Positions 1 to 9,158 of a stretch of 64,000 nt of DNA are shown here, piece by piece. The notes beneath the pieces were generated by a model. That model was not told the origin of the DNA and did no database searches. It saw only the letters and a program-made list of their open reading frames with translations. A program made the translations under genes and the position numbers. The stretch lies in NCBI GenBank assembly GCA_002699585.1, contig PABP01000014.1, positions 434,001 through 498,000 on the forward strand, read 5' to 3'. Position 1 is the first letter of the stretch, and each line of letters opens with the position of its first letter. This DNA is from Anaerolineaceae bacterium (GTDB lineage Bacteria; Chloroflexota; Anaerolineae; Aggregatilineales; Phototrophicaceae).

Positions 1-446
1 GCTGTACCGTTGGCTACTACAGTCAGGAGCATCAAACGCTGGCGCGTTGGTGGAAGCAGACCCCGCTCGACCTGGTGCTGGATCATAAAGTCGGCAATGA
101 AGGGCAGGCCGTTTCGTTTTTGACCAATATGCGCTTTAGTTACCAGCAGGTGCGCCAACCGGTGCATACGCTCAGTGGTGGGGAACGCAGCCGTTTGCAG
201 CTTGCTTTGCTGATGCTACAAGAACCCAATCTGCTGCTACTTGATGAACCGACCAACAATCTGGACATCAAATCTGTCGAGGTGTTGGAAGAAACGCTCG
301 ATAATTTCCAGGGTAGCATCCTGACGATTTCGCATGATCGCTACTTTCTGGATCGGGTTGTGGACCGCATCATCGAACTGCGGGATGGCACGCTGCATCA
401 CTATGTAGGCGGTTATACGGATTATGCCAGTCAACGTCCGCAATAA
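1..446 (+). CDS. ABC-F family ATPase, C-terminal part (cut by window edge)
   Basis: This is the 3' end of an ABC-F protein, a soluble tandem-ATPase family that acts on the ribosome. The frame is open from base 3, so translation begins before the window. Visible in order are a VGYYSQEH stretch (Q-loop region of the second ATPase domain), the signature LSGGE with downstream R and L residues, Walker B LLLLDEPTNNLD and the H-loop TISHDRYFLD. The protein ends soon after GGYTDY, so it lacks the long C-terminal coiled coil of Uup-type members. The domain assignment is secure. Which subgroup it belongs to (housekeeping EttA-like or antibiotic-resistance type) cannot be read from this fragment. Confidence 0.93.
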   Translation, partial: CTVGYYSQEHQTLARWWKQTPLDLVLDHKVGNEGQAVSFLTNMRFSYQQVRQPVHTLSGGERSRLQLALLMLQEPNLLLLDEPTNNLDIKSVEVLEETLDNFQGSILTISHDRYFLDRVVDRIIELRDGTLHHYVGGYTDYASQRPQ

Positions 447-526
447 TGCGTAATAACTACGTATTTGCCCTCATATGCAGGGCGTCGTTTCATCATATAA
501 TTAAGGCGTGTTAAGGTTAGCAGGGC

Positions 527-928
527 TTGACGACTATGGGCTTTGAAGTGAACTGGTTGATTCCAGAGCGGGTGATTGGGATCGAGGCCAGCGGTACAAT
601 CACAGAAGCAGACTTGATGTGGCTCAATGACGTACTCTATGACAGCATGGAAGAACAGTCATTACACATCGTCTATGATGCATCCGCTGTGCAAAAACCG
701 TTTCTCGATCTGGAACGCCGCGCCCAGTTGTTACCAGCCTTAACCGATGAACGAATGGGTTGGATGGTCATCGTCAATACCGTGTCGCCAGTGCTTCACT
801 TCCTGACGACGTCTTTTGCCTCCAAGATTAAACGACCGATTGCTGGAGCAACCAATATAGAAGAAGCGATGGCCACCCTCTCCCATCTCGATGCCACGCT
901 TGCGACATCGATAGAAGACATCGCCTGA
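527..928 (+). CDS. Small STAS/SpoIIAA-like protein
   Basis: This 133-residue soluble protein starts at TTG; an in-frame ATG lies three codons later. The pattern is a beta-strand beginning (VNWLIPERVIGIEASG), a helix (EADLMWLNDVLYDSM), a central strand ending in YDAS, and a later MVIV strand before a C-terminal helix. That layout fits the SpoIIAA/STAS-like fold of small regulatory proteins, but no catalytic motif is visible. Similar small proteins occur at 40316, 41242, 42886 and 53530. It stands alone and is followed by a hairpin terminator. A signalling or scaffold role is inference from the fold guess and the nearby kinases. Confidence 0.65.
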   Translation: MTTMGFEVNWLIPERVIGIEASGTITEADLMWLNDVLYDSMEEQSLHIVYDASAVQKPFLDLERRAQLLPALTDERMGWMVIVNTVSPVLHFLTTSFASKIKRPIAGATNIEEAMATLSHLDATLATSIEDIA

Positions 929-959
929 TTGGAACCAGTCCATACAACCTGCTATAATG

Positions 960-985
960 AAAAAGGGCGCTAAGGCGTCCTTTTT
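960..985 (+). terminator. Rho-independent terminator after the STAS-like gene
   Basis: Six G-C or G-U pairs (GGGCGC with GCGTCC) around a TAAG loop extend into an A5/T5 stem and end in TTTTT. It lies 31 bp after the stop at 928. Confidence 0.75.
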
Positions 986-1099
986 GCTTTCAATGACATT
1001 TGTCTGCTTTCGTCGTGCAGGCGTCGGTTGCCAGTTTAGGCTGTTTTTCGGTATGCTGATTGTGGTGATCTGCATCAAGTTGGCAAGCGTCTGGATAAA

Positions 1100-1867
1100 A
1101 TGATGAACAAACAACGTCTGACACTCATGATTGCGCTTTTGATTTTGCCGCTGATTCTGGCGGCGTTGGCGTCGTATTCGATCTGGGGATACTTCATTGC
1201 GCCCCCCGCACCACTGACGGATGGTATGGCCTCTGTGAGCAATATGTCGTTGGTATCCTTGCGCGAAGAACTCACCGACAAGGTGCGCATCCGCACGACA
1301 ATGGATAATGCCAATGACTATTATTTTTCGGCTTTTGATGTTGATACGATGCATCACTTGTACGCTAATTCAGCCAATGATTATCAGATTTTCCGGGGTG
1401 TAGATGCGCTATATGAACAGATACCTGCTTCTGTTGAACAGGTCGATCCACAGGAACAGGCTGCCTTCAGCGACTTCCTGACAGAGCAGCAAGACGCATA
1501 TGCGGCACAGACAGGCGAGAGCTTCCTGGGTTGCAATGGTACCGATTTCCGGGGGCATGCTGTTTTGATGGAAGGCTATGATGCCAACGGTCAGCCACTA
1601 CTGTATGCAACAGTCAGCAGCAACCAACTGCACAATGATGACTATCGCTTGCTGGAATACGTCTTCGCTCAGACAAACGATGGCCTGGAACTGCTGAAAT
1701 CGCAGCAGTTTATCTATCATGTTGCGGGCATGGAAGGTTTCGACTTCCGCATCTTGTGGCCGCTGTTCACCCTGGCGATGCTGCCCTTTATCCTCGCCGC
1801 CTGGTGGCTGACGCGCCGACCCCAAAACAAGCGCAAGCGCGACGAGAGCCATCTGGTTGTCGGCTAA
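1100..1867 (+). CDS. Membrane-anchored protein of unknown function
   Basis: No family is recognised for this 255-residue protein. A hydrophobic segment at about residues 8-31 is followed by a roughly 180-residue polar domain, then a second hydrophobic segment at about 215-237 and a short basic tail containing RRPQNKRKR. By the positive-inside rule the tail is cytoplasmic, which makes the central domain extracytoplasmic. The central domain has one visible cysteine (LGCNGTDF). Two ATG codons are adjacent at the start, and either could be used. A strong terminator follows at once, so the gene looks monocistronic. Confidence 0.8.
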   Translation: MMNKQRLTLMIALLILPLILAALASYSIWGYFIAPPAPLTDGMASVSNMSLVSLREELTDKVRIRTTMDNANDYYFSAFDVDTMHHLYANSANDYQIFRGVDALYEQIPASVEQVDPQEQAAFSDFLTEQQDAYAAQTGESFLGCNGTDFRGHAVLMEGYDANGQPLLYATVSSNQLHNDDYRLLEYVFAQTNDGLELLKSQQFIYHVAGMEGFDFRILWPLFTLAMLPFILAAWWLTRRPQNKRKRDESHLVVG

Positions 1868-1896
1868 GGTTGTAACCGGCACCAAACAATGTCTAT

Positions 1897-1932
1897 AAAC
1901 AGGTCATTTGCACAGTAAATGGCCTGTTTTTT
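1897..1932 (+). terminator. Rho-independent terminator
   Basis: An inverted repeat AACAGGTCATTT / AAATGGCCTGTT with one wobble runs into a T6 tract. It lies 30 bp after the stop at 1867. Confidence 0.88.
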
Positions 1933-1972
1933 ATGGAGCAATCGCTGCTGTTAGCAGGACATGCGTCAGGTA

Positions 1973-1999
1973 TTGTCATGTAAAGGGCTGTGCTATACT
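1973..1999 (+). promoter_or_regulatory. Possible sigma-70-type promoter for the response regulator at 2054
   Basis: TTGTCA at 1973-1978 and TATACT at 1994-1999 are separated by 15 bp, shorter than the usual 17. The same TTGTCA/15-bp arrangement occurs before the marR gene at 63084. This is sequence resemblance only. Confidence 0.4.
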
Positions 2000-2053
2000 G
2001 TGCCCAGTAATCTGTAGGGTGGTTCCTTAAGCAGGGACACGGGGAGAAGATGT

Positions 2054-2446
2054 ATGGCCAGCAAAATCCTCATTGTTGAGGATGACTATGCCTTAAGCGA
2101 TCTGTTCCGGCGTTCGCTCGTCGGCCAGGGCTATGAGGTTGAGTTGGTGTATGATGGCGAGCGCGCCATCGAACTACTGCATCATGCCACGCCCGACCTG
2201 GTGGTGCTGGACCTGCATTTGCCGCAGGTCACAGGCTATGACATCCTGGCCTATATTCGTGAAGCAGACCACCTTAAACACACCAAAGTTGTAGCGGCGA
2301 CAGCCAGTACAGCCGCCCGCCGTGCGCCTGAAATTGAAGACGCGGATATCTTCTTGATGAAGCCCATCAACCTGCGTGAGCTGCGCACGATTGTCACCCG
2401 CCTGTTACCTCAAAATTCCTCATCAGCCGATAGCCCCGGCACATAG
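2054..2446 (+). CDS. Single-domain response regulator
   Basis: This is a 130-residue receiver (CheY-like) domain with no output domain. The acidic pair is E9/D10 with D11, the phosphoacceptor is D53 (VVLDLHLP), the switch residue is T83 and the conserved lysine is K103 followed by proline (MKP). It would be phosphorylated by a histidine kinase and act through protein contacts. The two hybrid-free kinases at 5736 and 9159 are the obvious local candidates. Its last 37 bp overlap the 3' end of the convergent macro-domain gene. Confidence 0.92.
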   Translation: MASKILIVEDDYALSDLFRRSLVGQGYEVELVYDGERAIELLHHATPDLVVLDLHLPQVTGYDILAYIREADHLKHTKVVAATASTAARRAPEIEDADIFLMKPINLRELRTIVTRLLPQNSSSADSPGT

Positions 2447-2874
2447 TCGCTGTAGGCGACCACAGGCAGGCTGATTTTAGCTAACCAGCGCTCAATCAGG
2501 CTCAGGATTTCCTGGTTTTCGTAAGCGTTGCCCAGGGGGGCAATCGCCAGCGACTGGATACTGTATAGCTCGTATTCCCGCGCAATCGACATCAAGGCAG
2601 ATTCCACATAACGCAGGCGTGTCGCACCGACGCTGCTGCTGCGCACCGTCATGAACATCAGCCGTGGTCGCGTATCCGCCCATAACCACCATGTGCCCGG
2701 TTTTTGCTGACCGCGCCGTGCCAGCCGCGTGTAGCTGGCAAACGCAGGCGCAAATTGCTGCATGAGTTTTGTTTCCAGGGTACCTAACTCGGTACGTCCG
2801 CGGGCGTTGTGGCCCAGGGCCAATACATCGGCCTGGGTGAGGGTTGGATCGCCTGAAACAATCTGGACTGTCAT
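2410..2874 (-). CDS. Macro-domain-like protein
   Basis: This 154-residue protein resembles a minimal macro domain, the fold that binds ADP-ribose and related nucleotides. Visible cues are an early strand and turn (MTVQIVSGDPTLTQADVLALGHN) matching the usual dependent-ADI-VNAAN region, and a late SLAIAPLGN matching the family's A-x-P-A-L-G-T-G loop. The classic asparagine/glycine loops are diverged, so binding and any hydrolase activity are uncertain. The gene is convergent with the response regulator and overlaps its coding end by 37 bp, which places this stop codon inside the other gene. Confidence 0.65.
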   Translation of the reverse strand: MTVQIVSGDPTLTQADVLALGHNARGRTELGTLETKLMQQFAPAFASYTRLARRGQQKPGTWWLWADTRPRLMFMTVRSSSVGATRLRYVESALMSIAREYELYSIQSLAIAPLGNAYENQEILSLIERWLAKISLPVVAYSDYVPGLSADEEF

Positions 2875-3131
2875 TTTCCACCTGAATATTACGCTTTATA
2901 TCAAGAAAACTGGTAAAGGTTACGTAGTTGCTACCCGCTACTGCCACGGTACCTACAGTTACAATCGGTCATGATTTCCTTTAATTACGCACTGGCACGC
3001 TTATCTTAATGTTTCTCAATTCTTATACTGAAGATAGGTTGTTTGGGGCGTTAAGCGCCTAATCACAACCTCAATAAGCCAGATAGAGATAAAAAAACAA
3101 GACGTCCGTAAGTGTAGTTGAGGACCGTGAG

Positions 3132-3578
3132 ATGAATAAGGGTATCGTATATATTGAAGATAACGCATTCAACATGCGTTTGATGCGCCGCATACTGAGC
3201 ATCACACCATATCAGCTTTATGAAGCGTTTGATGGTGCCAGCGGCCTGCAAATGGTGAAGATGTTTAGGCCCAAACTTGTCCTGATTGACATCAACCTGC
3301 CAGATATTGATGGCCTCAAGATCGTCAAAATCCTGAAAAACGACCCGGCCACAAAACACATGCATTGTGTTGCGCTGACGGCCAATGCCATGCATGGCGA
3401 CCGCGAACGCTGCCTTGAGGCGGGCTTCGATGATTATATGGCGAAACCCGTCGTCCGCCGCGAAGTGATCGACAAGGTCAATTCGTACATGAGTGATGAA
3501 AAAAACCTCACTGAGACACAGCCGATGACACGCCTCGACCAGGTCCATGTGACATCCTCATCGGCGGTGGCCAGCTAA
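3132..3578 (+). CDS. Single-domain response regulator (second)
   Basis: This 148-residue CheY-like receiver has E9/D10, phosphoacceptor D53 (LIDINLPDIDG), T83 and K105 (MAKP). A polar, serine-rich tail of about 30 residues follows. The ATG is preceded by TTGAGGACCGTGAG, a usable ribosome binding site. It has no output domain, so it is probably a phosphorelay or protein-interaction switch. With D53 and the DLPDIDG loop intact it should be phosphorylatable. It lies with the receiver at 2054 in the signalling cluster that leads to the two large kinases. Confidence 0.93.
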   Translation: MNKGIVYIEDNAFNMRLMRRILSITPYQLYEAFDGASGLQMVKMFRPKLVLIDINLPDIDGLKIVKILKNDPATKHMHCVALTANAMHGDRERCLEAGFDDYMAKPVVRREVIDKVNSYMSDEKNLTETQPMTRLDQVHVTSSSAVAS

Positions 3579-3645
3579 GAACAAGCGGCGCTGGGGCATC
3601 TAAGGGCGATTCCTTAGCGACTTCCTTAGTCAGTTACACAATCGT

Positions 3646-5388
3646 TTAGCTGCGTAGTTCGTTCAGCAGGTCCTCGACTTCTTCACGGTCGGGGGCATCC
3701 GGCTCTAGCTCGAGATAGCGCTCAAAGTCGGCTTCTGAGGCAGTCCCATCGTCATTGTAATAATGAGCATATCCTCGGTTGAAGTAGTAGAGGCTGTTTT
3801 CTGGGTCCAGGGCAATGGCTTCGTTGTAATTTTTGATCGCCAGTTGATAATCCCCCTGCCAGTAATATGCCAAGCCTAACCAATTCCAATAGCCCGCTAC
3901 CTCTGGCGCCAGTTCGACCGCCTGCTCATGGGCGGTGATGGCTGTTTCATAATCGCCCAATCCCTGATACGCCGAGCCTAAACGCTGCCAATAGTAATCG
4001 TCGGTTGGGTCGATCTCTTCCAGATAGGTCGTGTAGTCATCGATGGCTTGCTGGTAACGCTCGGCATAGTAATACGCCTCGGCGCGGTTGCCCAGCGCGA
4101 CCTGTGTCTCCGGGTTGAGTTCCATTGCGGTCGTGTAATCGGCAATCGCCAGGTCATATTGGCCGACATCGGCGTAGCACAGGCCACGATTGTTGCGGTA
4201 ATTGGCGTCATCAGGCCGCATAGAAACCAGCACCACATAATCGGCGATGCACAGCGCTGGCTCACCCGTCCACCAGTAAAGATAGCCGCGCCAATCCAGC
4301 GCCAGTTCGTAATCTGGCTGCAAGTTGAGGGCAGTGGTGTAGTTGGAAATGGCCAGATCGTATTCTTCAAGATAGCGGTACATGGTGGCGCGGTTGTACC
4401 AATACACCGGGCGATCCGGCGCGATTTCCGCGGCAGTGGTGAAGTCGGCCAGCGCCAGTTCAATCTCGTCCATATCCAGGTAGATTAGGCCGCGGCTGTT
4501 GTAATATCCGTGTGCACCCGGCATCAACTGGATGGCCATCGTGTAGTCGTCGATGGCTTTTTCGTACTCGCCCTGAGTCTGGAACAGGTCGCCGCGATTA
4601 GAGTAGGCCAGGTCGTAATCGCCGTCTATTTCCAGCGAGCGATTGTAGTCCAGCAAAGCCCCATCGTAATCGCCCGTGGCGAAGTACGAATAGCCGCGAT
4701 TGTTCAGGGTGATGTTGTTATCCGGGTCGAGGGTCAGCGCCTGGTTGAAGTCGCGGATGGCGTCTTCGTGGTTGCCAAGTTCTTGATAGACAAACCCGCG
4801 ATTGCTGTAATAGACGCCGATGGTCTTTTCCAGGTCAATCGCCCTGGAAAAATCGCGAATGGCATCCTGATAGTTCCCCAGGCAGATATTGGCCAGGCCG
4901 CGCTCGTTGTAATCATCGGAGTTGGCGCTGCTCTCATTGAAAGCCAGCACCTGATCAAGGGCTGCGCGCTGATTGTCGTAGGTGCTGCCGCTGATGCAGT
5001 TGGTTGGCTCGCCAGAGAAATCCTCAATGAGGGCACGGGCGGCGTCAGCGGTTTCCGTATCACTACTGAGGTCTTCATAACGAGCGAAATCAGCCGTAGC
5101 TGCTTCAAAATCGCCCAGGACGATGTGGGCACAGCCCCGATGCAAATAGACATCGGCATAGCTGGCATCGGTGCTGATCGCCTGCGTGAATAGCGTCACC
5201 GCTGTCGTAAAATCCCCAAGAGAGGCCATTTGCAAGGCGGTATTGTCGAGCGTTTCCGCCGGACTTTCCGAGCCAATGGTTGTGGGTGTCTCATTGAGGA
5301 TGTCACAGGGCGCACTGAGTTGGGCCTGTGTCGGTAGGCTGGGGAACAGCAGTAAAATTACGGTCAAAATCGTTAACCAACGGCGCAT
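3646..5388 (-). CDS. Secreted tetratricopeptide-repeat protein
   Basis: This 580-residue protein has an N-terminal signal peptide (basic MRRW, hydrophobic core, likely cleavage near PTQAQ). Behind it an almost continuous array of about 14-15 TPR units of roughly 34 residues runs from about residue 45 to the end. The recurring pattern is Y-x-N-R-G-x-x-Y with later A-I-x-D-(Y/F)-x-x-A-I-x-L-x-P. TPR arrays are protein-binding scaffolds, and no enzymatic domain is present. The gene is divergent from the membrane kinase at 5736, with a 347-bp intergenic region that must hold both promoters. Long antisense frames within it come from the repetitive codon pattern. Confidence 0.92.
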   Translation of the reverse strand: MRRWLTILTVILLLFPSLPTQAQLSAPCDILNETPTTIGSESPAETLDNTALQMASLGDFTTAVTLFTQAISTDASYADVYLHRGCAHIVLGDFEAATADFARYEDLSSDTETADAARALIEDFSGEPTNCISGSTYDNQRAALDQVLAFNESSANSDDYNERGLANICLGNYQDAIRDFSRAIDLEKTIGVYYSNRGFVYQELGNHEDAIRDFNQALTLDPDNNITLNNRGYSYFATGDYDGALLDYNRSLEIDGDYDLAYSNRGDLFQTQGEYEKAIDDYTMAIQLMPGAHGYYNSRGLIYLDMDEIELALADFTTAAEIAPDRPVYWYNRATMYRYLEEYDLAISNYTTALNLQPDYELALDWRGYLYWWTGEPALCIADYVVLVSMRPDDANYRNNRGLCYADVGQYDLAIADYTTAMELNPETQVALGNRAEAYYYAERYQQAIDDYTTYLEEIDPTDDYYWQRLGSAYQGLGDYETAITAHEQAVELAPEVAGYWNWLGLAYYWQGDYQLAIKNYNEAIALDPENSLYYFNRGYAHYYNDDGTASEADFERYLELEPDAPDREEVEDLLNELRS

Positions 5389-5735
5389 CAGTTAGCGTTC
5401 CTTTGGTGTATTTTTGAATTAGTTACGATTGTTGCGCTCATTATAACAAATGCAACGCGGAAGTTTCTGTTGATGTTGGATCTGGTAGGCGTTTTTTACA
5501 TGGTTTTTATGGTGATCGAGGCGCAAATGGGGCTGTGGCTCCGTTCAGGAATCGTCGCGAGAGGTCTTTTCCCAGGATCTCAATTGGTTGCATATCCAAG
5601 AATGATGTAACATGAAGTATGCGTTAAAAACGAACCGTATTTAGGACAGCATATAAAGAAGCATTCGTTGCAACATTCATACGTCAATCGCCATATAAGC
5701 GATCATATGCCAAGCATTCAGAGTCTCCTGAGCAC
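5389..5735. promoter_or_regulatory. Divergent intergenic region with 18-bp motif
   Basis: This 347-bp gap separates the TPR gene (leftward) from the kinase gene (rightward). The sequence GCGTTAAAAACGAACCGT lies at 5621-5638, 98 bp before the kinase start, and recurs with one change at 62336-62353 before the FHA gene. The gap must contain the promoters of both genes, but no unambiguous -35/-10 pair stands out. Confidence 0.45.
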
Positions 5736-8700
5736 ATGACAGACCAACACCTCATCATTGCGCTTAATCTATTGGCCGGGGCAACGGCCGTGATATTGAT
5801 GTTTCGTGCCCTTAAGCGGCGCGATGAGGCTGTCATGTTGGCTTTTGCTATCCTGATGCTGACGGTAGCCGGATGGGCTATTACCTATGTGGGTATCCAG
5901 GCCGTGCCAACGTTAGAAGCCAAAGCCACGCTTCATAAAATCAAGCAGCCCTTTGCCCTAACCATGCCGTTGGCCTGGTTTATCTTCTGTGTGCATTACA
6001 CACGCGCCTACCGCCTGCGCCCGACAACCTTGGGCACTCTGCTCGTCTTGCCGACGATTTCCGTCATTCTGGCGCTTAGTAACGAGCAACATAACCTGCT
6101 GTACAGCAATGTACGCCTTGTTCCGGTCCTGGGCGGTTGGCTGGAGTTGATTGAGGATGTGTCCTTCATGGGCATCCTCACGCTGGTCTATTCCGCGTTC
6201 CTGCTTTTGTACGGCCTCTATCTCTTGATCCAGTCGGCTATGCGTGTGATTGGCACCTACCGTGCCCAGGTGCGTATGGTCCTCATCATGGGCTTGATGA
6301 TCTTCATCGCGGCCCTGATGGAATACAGTTCGCTGTCGCCTTTCCAGCATATCAATATGCTCCAGGTTTTTATGGCGGGCATCGGCGTTTTGATCTGGCG
6401 CTACTTGCTCACGGGACACCGCATTGGTGGCACAACCATTTCCTATGACCGGGTCATCACGACGCTCCCGGATGCGATGGTTGTACTCGATCCCAAGCGA
6501 TACGTGGTGTCGGTCAACCCGGCTTTTGCGAATATGTTCAAAGTGCCGGAGCTTGAGCTATTGGGTAAGCCCTTAAAGGCAACCGTCCCCATCATGGCGG
6601 ATCTGTTGGGACGGGTGACGCCTGAAGAGACCGTTTCTGATGACTTCGAGGCATTTAACCGCAATATAGCAGTGAACTGCGCGCCGATTGAGTCCCCCAA
6701 TACCGGGTTCCAGGGGTATGTCATTCTTTGCCATGACATCACCCGGGAGCGCGATACCCAGCAATCGTTGATTGATGCCGAACGTCGGTATCGTGCTTTG
6801 TTCGACCAGAGTAACGATGCGATCTTCATTTTTGATAGCAATGGCATCATTTTGCTGGCCAACCAGTTGGCCTGTGACCTGCTAGGGACAACGGCTAATG
6901 CCATCAAGAAACAGGATATTTTTGACTTCCTGGCTGATAATGAAGTTATGGACCTCCGGCAGCGCGTACAACACTTGCTCGATGGCTACAACATGCCCAT
7001 CGCGGAGCAAACGCTGATTGCCCTGGATAGCAGTCGAATCCCGGTAGAGGTCAGTATCACCCTGGTGACGGATGGCGAGGGTAGGCCCCTCAATATGCAG
7101 ATGGTTGCCCGTGACATCCGTGATCGTAAACGCGCCCAGAATGTCGTCGCCAGCGAGCGTCATCTGCTGCGCACCCTGTTCGATAGCATGCCAGATTACA
7201 TACTGATGGTGGATACAAAACAGCGTTATACGCTGGTCAATGAGAGTTTGCTGGATCTATTTGGCCTTGAATCCGCCGATGAATTCCTGGGCAAAACGGC
7301 CATCGACTTCTACTCGCCAGAAAAAGCCAATGAGCTGTTCGAAAAGACAGAAGAAGTCATCGAGAGTGGCTTCGCCATGAGCGAAGAAGAAAAACGTGAT
7401 GACTATACCTGGGTGCTTGTAACGCGCATTCCCATTTTTGATGCCGAAGAGAATGTGAGCGGTGTGCTGATCGTCGAGCGTGATATCACCGAAAGCCGCA
7501 TGATGAATATCGAGCTACAGCGCAGCCTGGAGCAACTCATGATTTTGCGCCAGGTGGATGAAGAAGTCACCCATACTTTGCATATGGAGAGCGTGGGGAT
7601 CATCGCGCTAGATGCAGCTTTACGTCTCAGCCGGGCCACTGCGGGTTTTATCGCCCTCGACAATGAAGATGACCAACTGCAGGTCCAGTATGTTATCGGT
7701 GGCTATAATCGCTTTAAGGCGGGTGAGGTGCTTCCACTGGATGGTATTACCGGGCGTGTCGTGCGCAACCTGACCGGGGAATTGGTCACGAACATCAAGC
7801 TGGATGATGATTACATCCCCGATGTGTTGGATACAACCGGCGTGATGTCCATCCCGATTATGGTACAGGATAACCTGCTGGGTGTGATGGAACTGGTCAC
7901 GCGCCGCAATGATGTCTTTACTGAAGACATCTTCCAGTTCATCAGCCTGTTGGCTAACCGTATTGCCATTGCCCTGGATAACGCCAAACTGTATGAACTG
8001 ACCAGCCAGCAGTTGGCAGAAGTCCAGACTTTGAATGCCAACCTGCGCGAGCTTGAGCAAATCAAGACGGATATGATCCGCATTGCCAGCCACGATCTCA
8101 AGAACCCACTGGGCGTGATTGATGGCTACCTGAACATGCTGGAAATGGATCGTGAATTATTTGACCCGGTCTATCTGGAATACTTCTCGTCCATGCAGCG
8201 GGCTGTCGTCCGCATGAACAAAATCCTCAGCGATATTCTCTCGCTGGAACGGGTGGAGCAGTATACGGGCGGCTATACCTCGCTGGTCGATTTGCAGTTC
8301 TTGGCAAGCAGAACGCTTGAAGAATTTGTTTCTCAGGCTGAGGCCAAATCCCAGCAGCTTGATCGTGAAGTCGATGTGGATACGGCGACGATCATTGGCG
8401 ATGAATCGCAAGTGTACGAAGCCATGACCAATCTCGTCAGTAATGCCATCAAATACACGCCAGAGGGCGGTAAGGTTGCTGTCCGCCTATATGAAGAAGA
8501 CGAAGATTGGGTCTTTGAAGTCGAGGATGATGGTATTGGCATCCCGGAAGATCGTCAGGATCGCCTGTTTGAGCCGTTCTACCGAGCTAAAGCCGTCGGT
8601 ACAGAAAAAATTGATGGCACGGGTTTAGGGTTGCACCTCGTCAAGAAAATCATCGAGCGGCATGGTGGCCAGATGTTTTATAACAGCCGTTACCAGCAAG

Positions 8701-8897
8701 GCAGCCTGTTCGGTTTCCGTATGCCGCAACCGCGTCCAGAGCGTATTGATGCTTTACATATACCTGTTGGCACTAAAGCGGGTGATAGTGAAGCTGTCGA
8801 GAATGAATTCGCTTCAGAAAGATTGTCTACTGCGGATAGCCCACACGATGTAAGCCAAAATGAAACATCTCCCCCTAATTTTTTTGACGATTTATAG
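5736..8897 (+). CDS. 7TM-PAS-GAF sensor histidine kinase
   Basis: This 1053-residue membrane histidine kinase starts with seven hydrophobic segments over about residues 5-230, matching the N-terminal 7TM sensory region of histidine kinases. Three PAS domains follow (about 235-345, 350-470 and 475-600), each opening with a pattern like LPDAM/FDQSNDAIF/FDSMPDYIL, then a GAF domain (about 610-755). The HisKA H-box is IASHDLKNPLG with H786. The ATPase has N-box SNAIKYTP (N903), G1 DDGIGIPE and G2 DGTGLGLHL. There is no receiver domain, so it must signal to a separate regulator. The C-terminal 60 residues are polar and unstructured-looking. Confidence 0.95.
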   Translation: MTDQHLIIALNLLAGATAVILMFRALKRRDEAVMLAFAILMLTVAGWAITYVGIQAVPTLEAKATLHKIKQPFALTMPLAWFIFCVHYTRAYRLRPTTLGTLLVLPTISVILALSNEQHNLLYSNVRLVPVLGGWLELIEDVSFMGILTLVYSAFLLLYGLYLLIQSAMRVIGTYRAQVRMVLIMGLMIFIAALMEYSSLSPFQHINMLQVFMAGIGVLIWRYLLTGHRIGGTTISYDRVITTLPDAMVVLDPKRYVVSVNPAFANMFKVPELELLGKPLKATVPIMADLLGRVTPEETVSDDFEAFNRNIAVNCAPIESPNTGFQGYVILCHDITRERDTQQSLIDAERRYRALFDQSNDAIFIFDSNGIILLANQLACDLLGTTANAIKKQDIFDFLADNEVMDLRQRVQHLLDGYNMPIAEQTLIALDSSRIPVEVSITLVTDGEGRPLNMQMVARDIRDRKRAQNVVASERHLLRTLFDSMPDYILMVDTKQRYTLVNESLLDLFGLESADEFLGKTAIDFYSPEKANELFEKTEEVIESGFAMSEEEKRDDYTWVLVTRIPIFDAEENVSGVLIVERDITESRMMNIELQRSLEQLMILRQVDEEVTHTLHMESVGIIALDAALRLSRATAGFIALDNEDDQLQVQYVIGGYNRFKAGEVLPLDGITGRVVRNLTGELVTNIKLDDDYIPDVLDTTGVMSIPIMVQDNLLGVMELVTRRNDVFTEDIFQFISLLANRIAIALDNAKLYELTSQQLAEVQTLNANLRELEQIKTDMIRIASHDLKNPLGVIDGYLNMLEMDRELFDPVYLEYFSSMQRAVVRMNKILSDILSLERVEQYTGGYTSLVDLQFLASRTLEEFVSQAEAKSQQLDREVDVDTATIIGDESQVYEAMTNLVSNAIKYTPEGGKVAVRLYEEDEDWVFEVEDDGIGIPEDRQDRLFEPFYRAKAVGTEKIDGTGLGLHLVKKIIERHGGQMFYNSRYQQGSLFGFRMPQPRPERIDALHIPVGTKAGDSEAVENEFASERLSTADSPHDVSQNETSPPNFFDDL

Positions 8898-9158
8898 GCA
8901 AAAAGCCATCAAAAAGTGGCTATTGCAACAGTTTTGTACAGCATCCTTAATGCAGGATTGATTTGGCGCGTTGATATAATAGATGCATATGAGCTTGCAT
9001 ATCGTGACGTGGGAGCAGGCCATTCGTGAGAGAAATACGCAACTGCGGTATAATGGTTGTCGTTATACTGTTTGTAATGATAGAGGTCATCATCGCAGCT
9101 TGTCGGTCTATGCTGACTGACCGTCGCTTATACGCACACAAGCTTAACAGGATACAAA

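Noticed and set aside
953-958. TATAAT with TTGGAA 18 bp upstream as a promoter for the gene at 1100
   Set aside because: The predicted start would fall inside the terminator hairpin at 960-985, so transcripts would end at once.
740-1357. 205-codon minus-strand frame across two plus-strand genes
   Set aside because: It is antisense to two better-supported genes and the terminator between them, with no ribosome site and an improbable composition rich in H, R and Q.
4510-5193. 227-codon plus-strand frame opposite the TPR gene
   Set aside because: It is produced by the repetitive codon pattern of the TPR units on the other strand.
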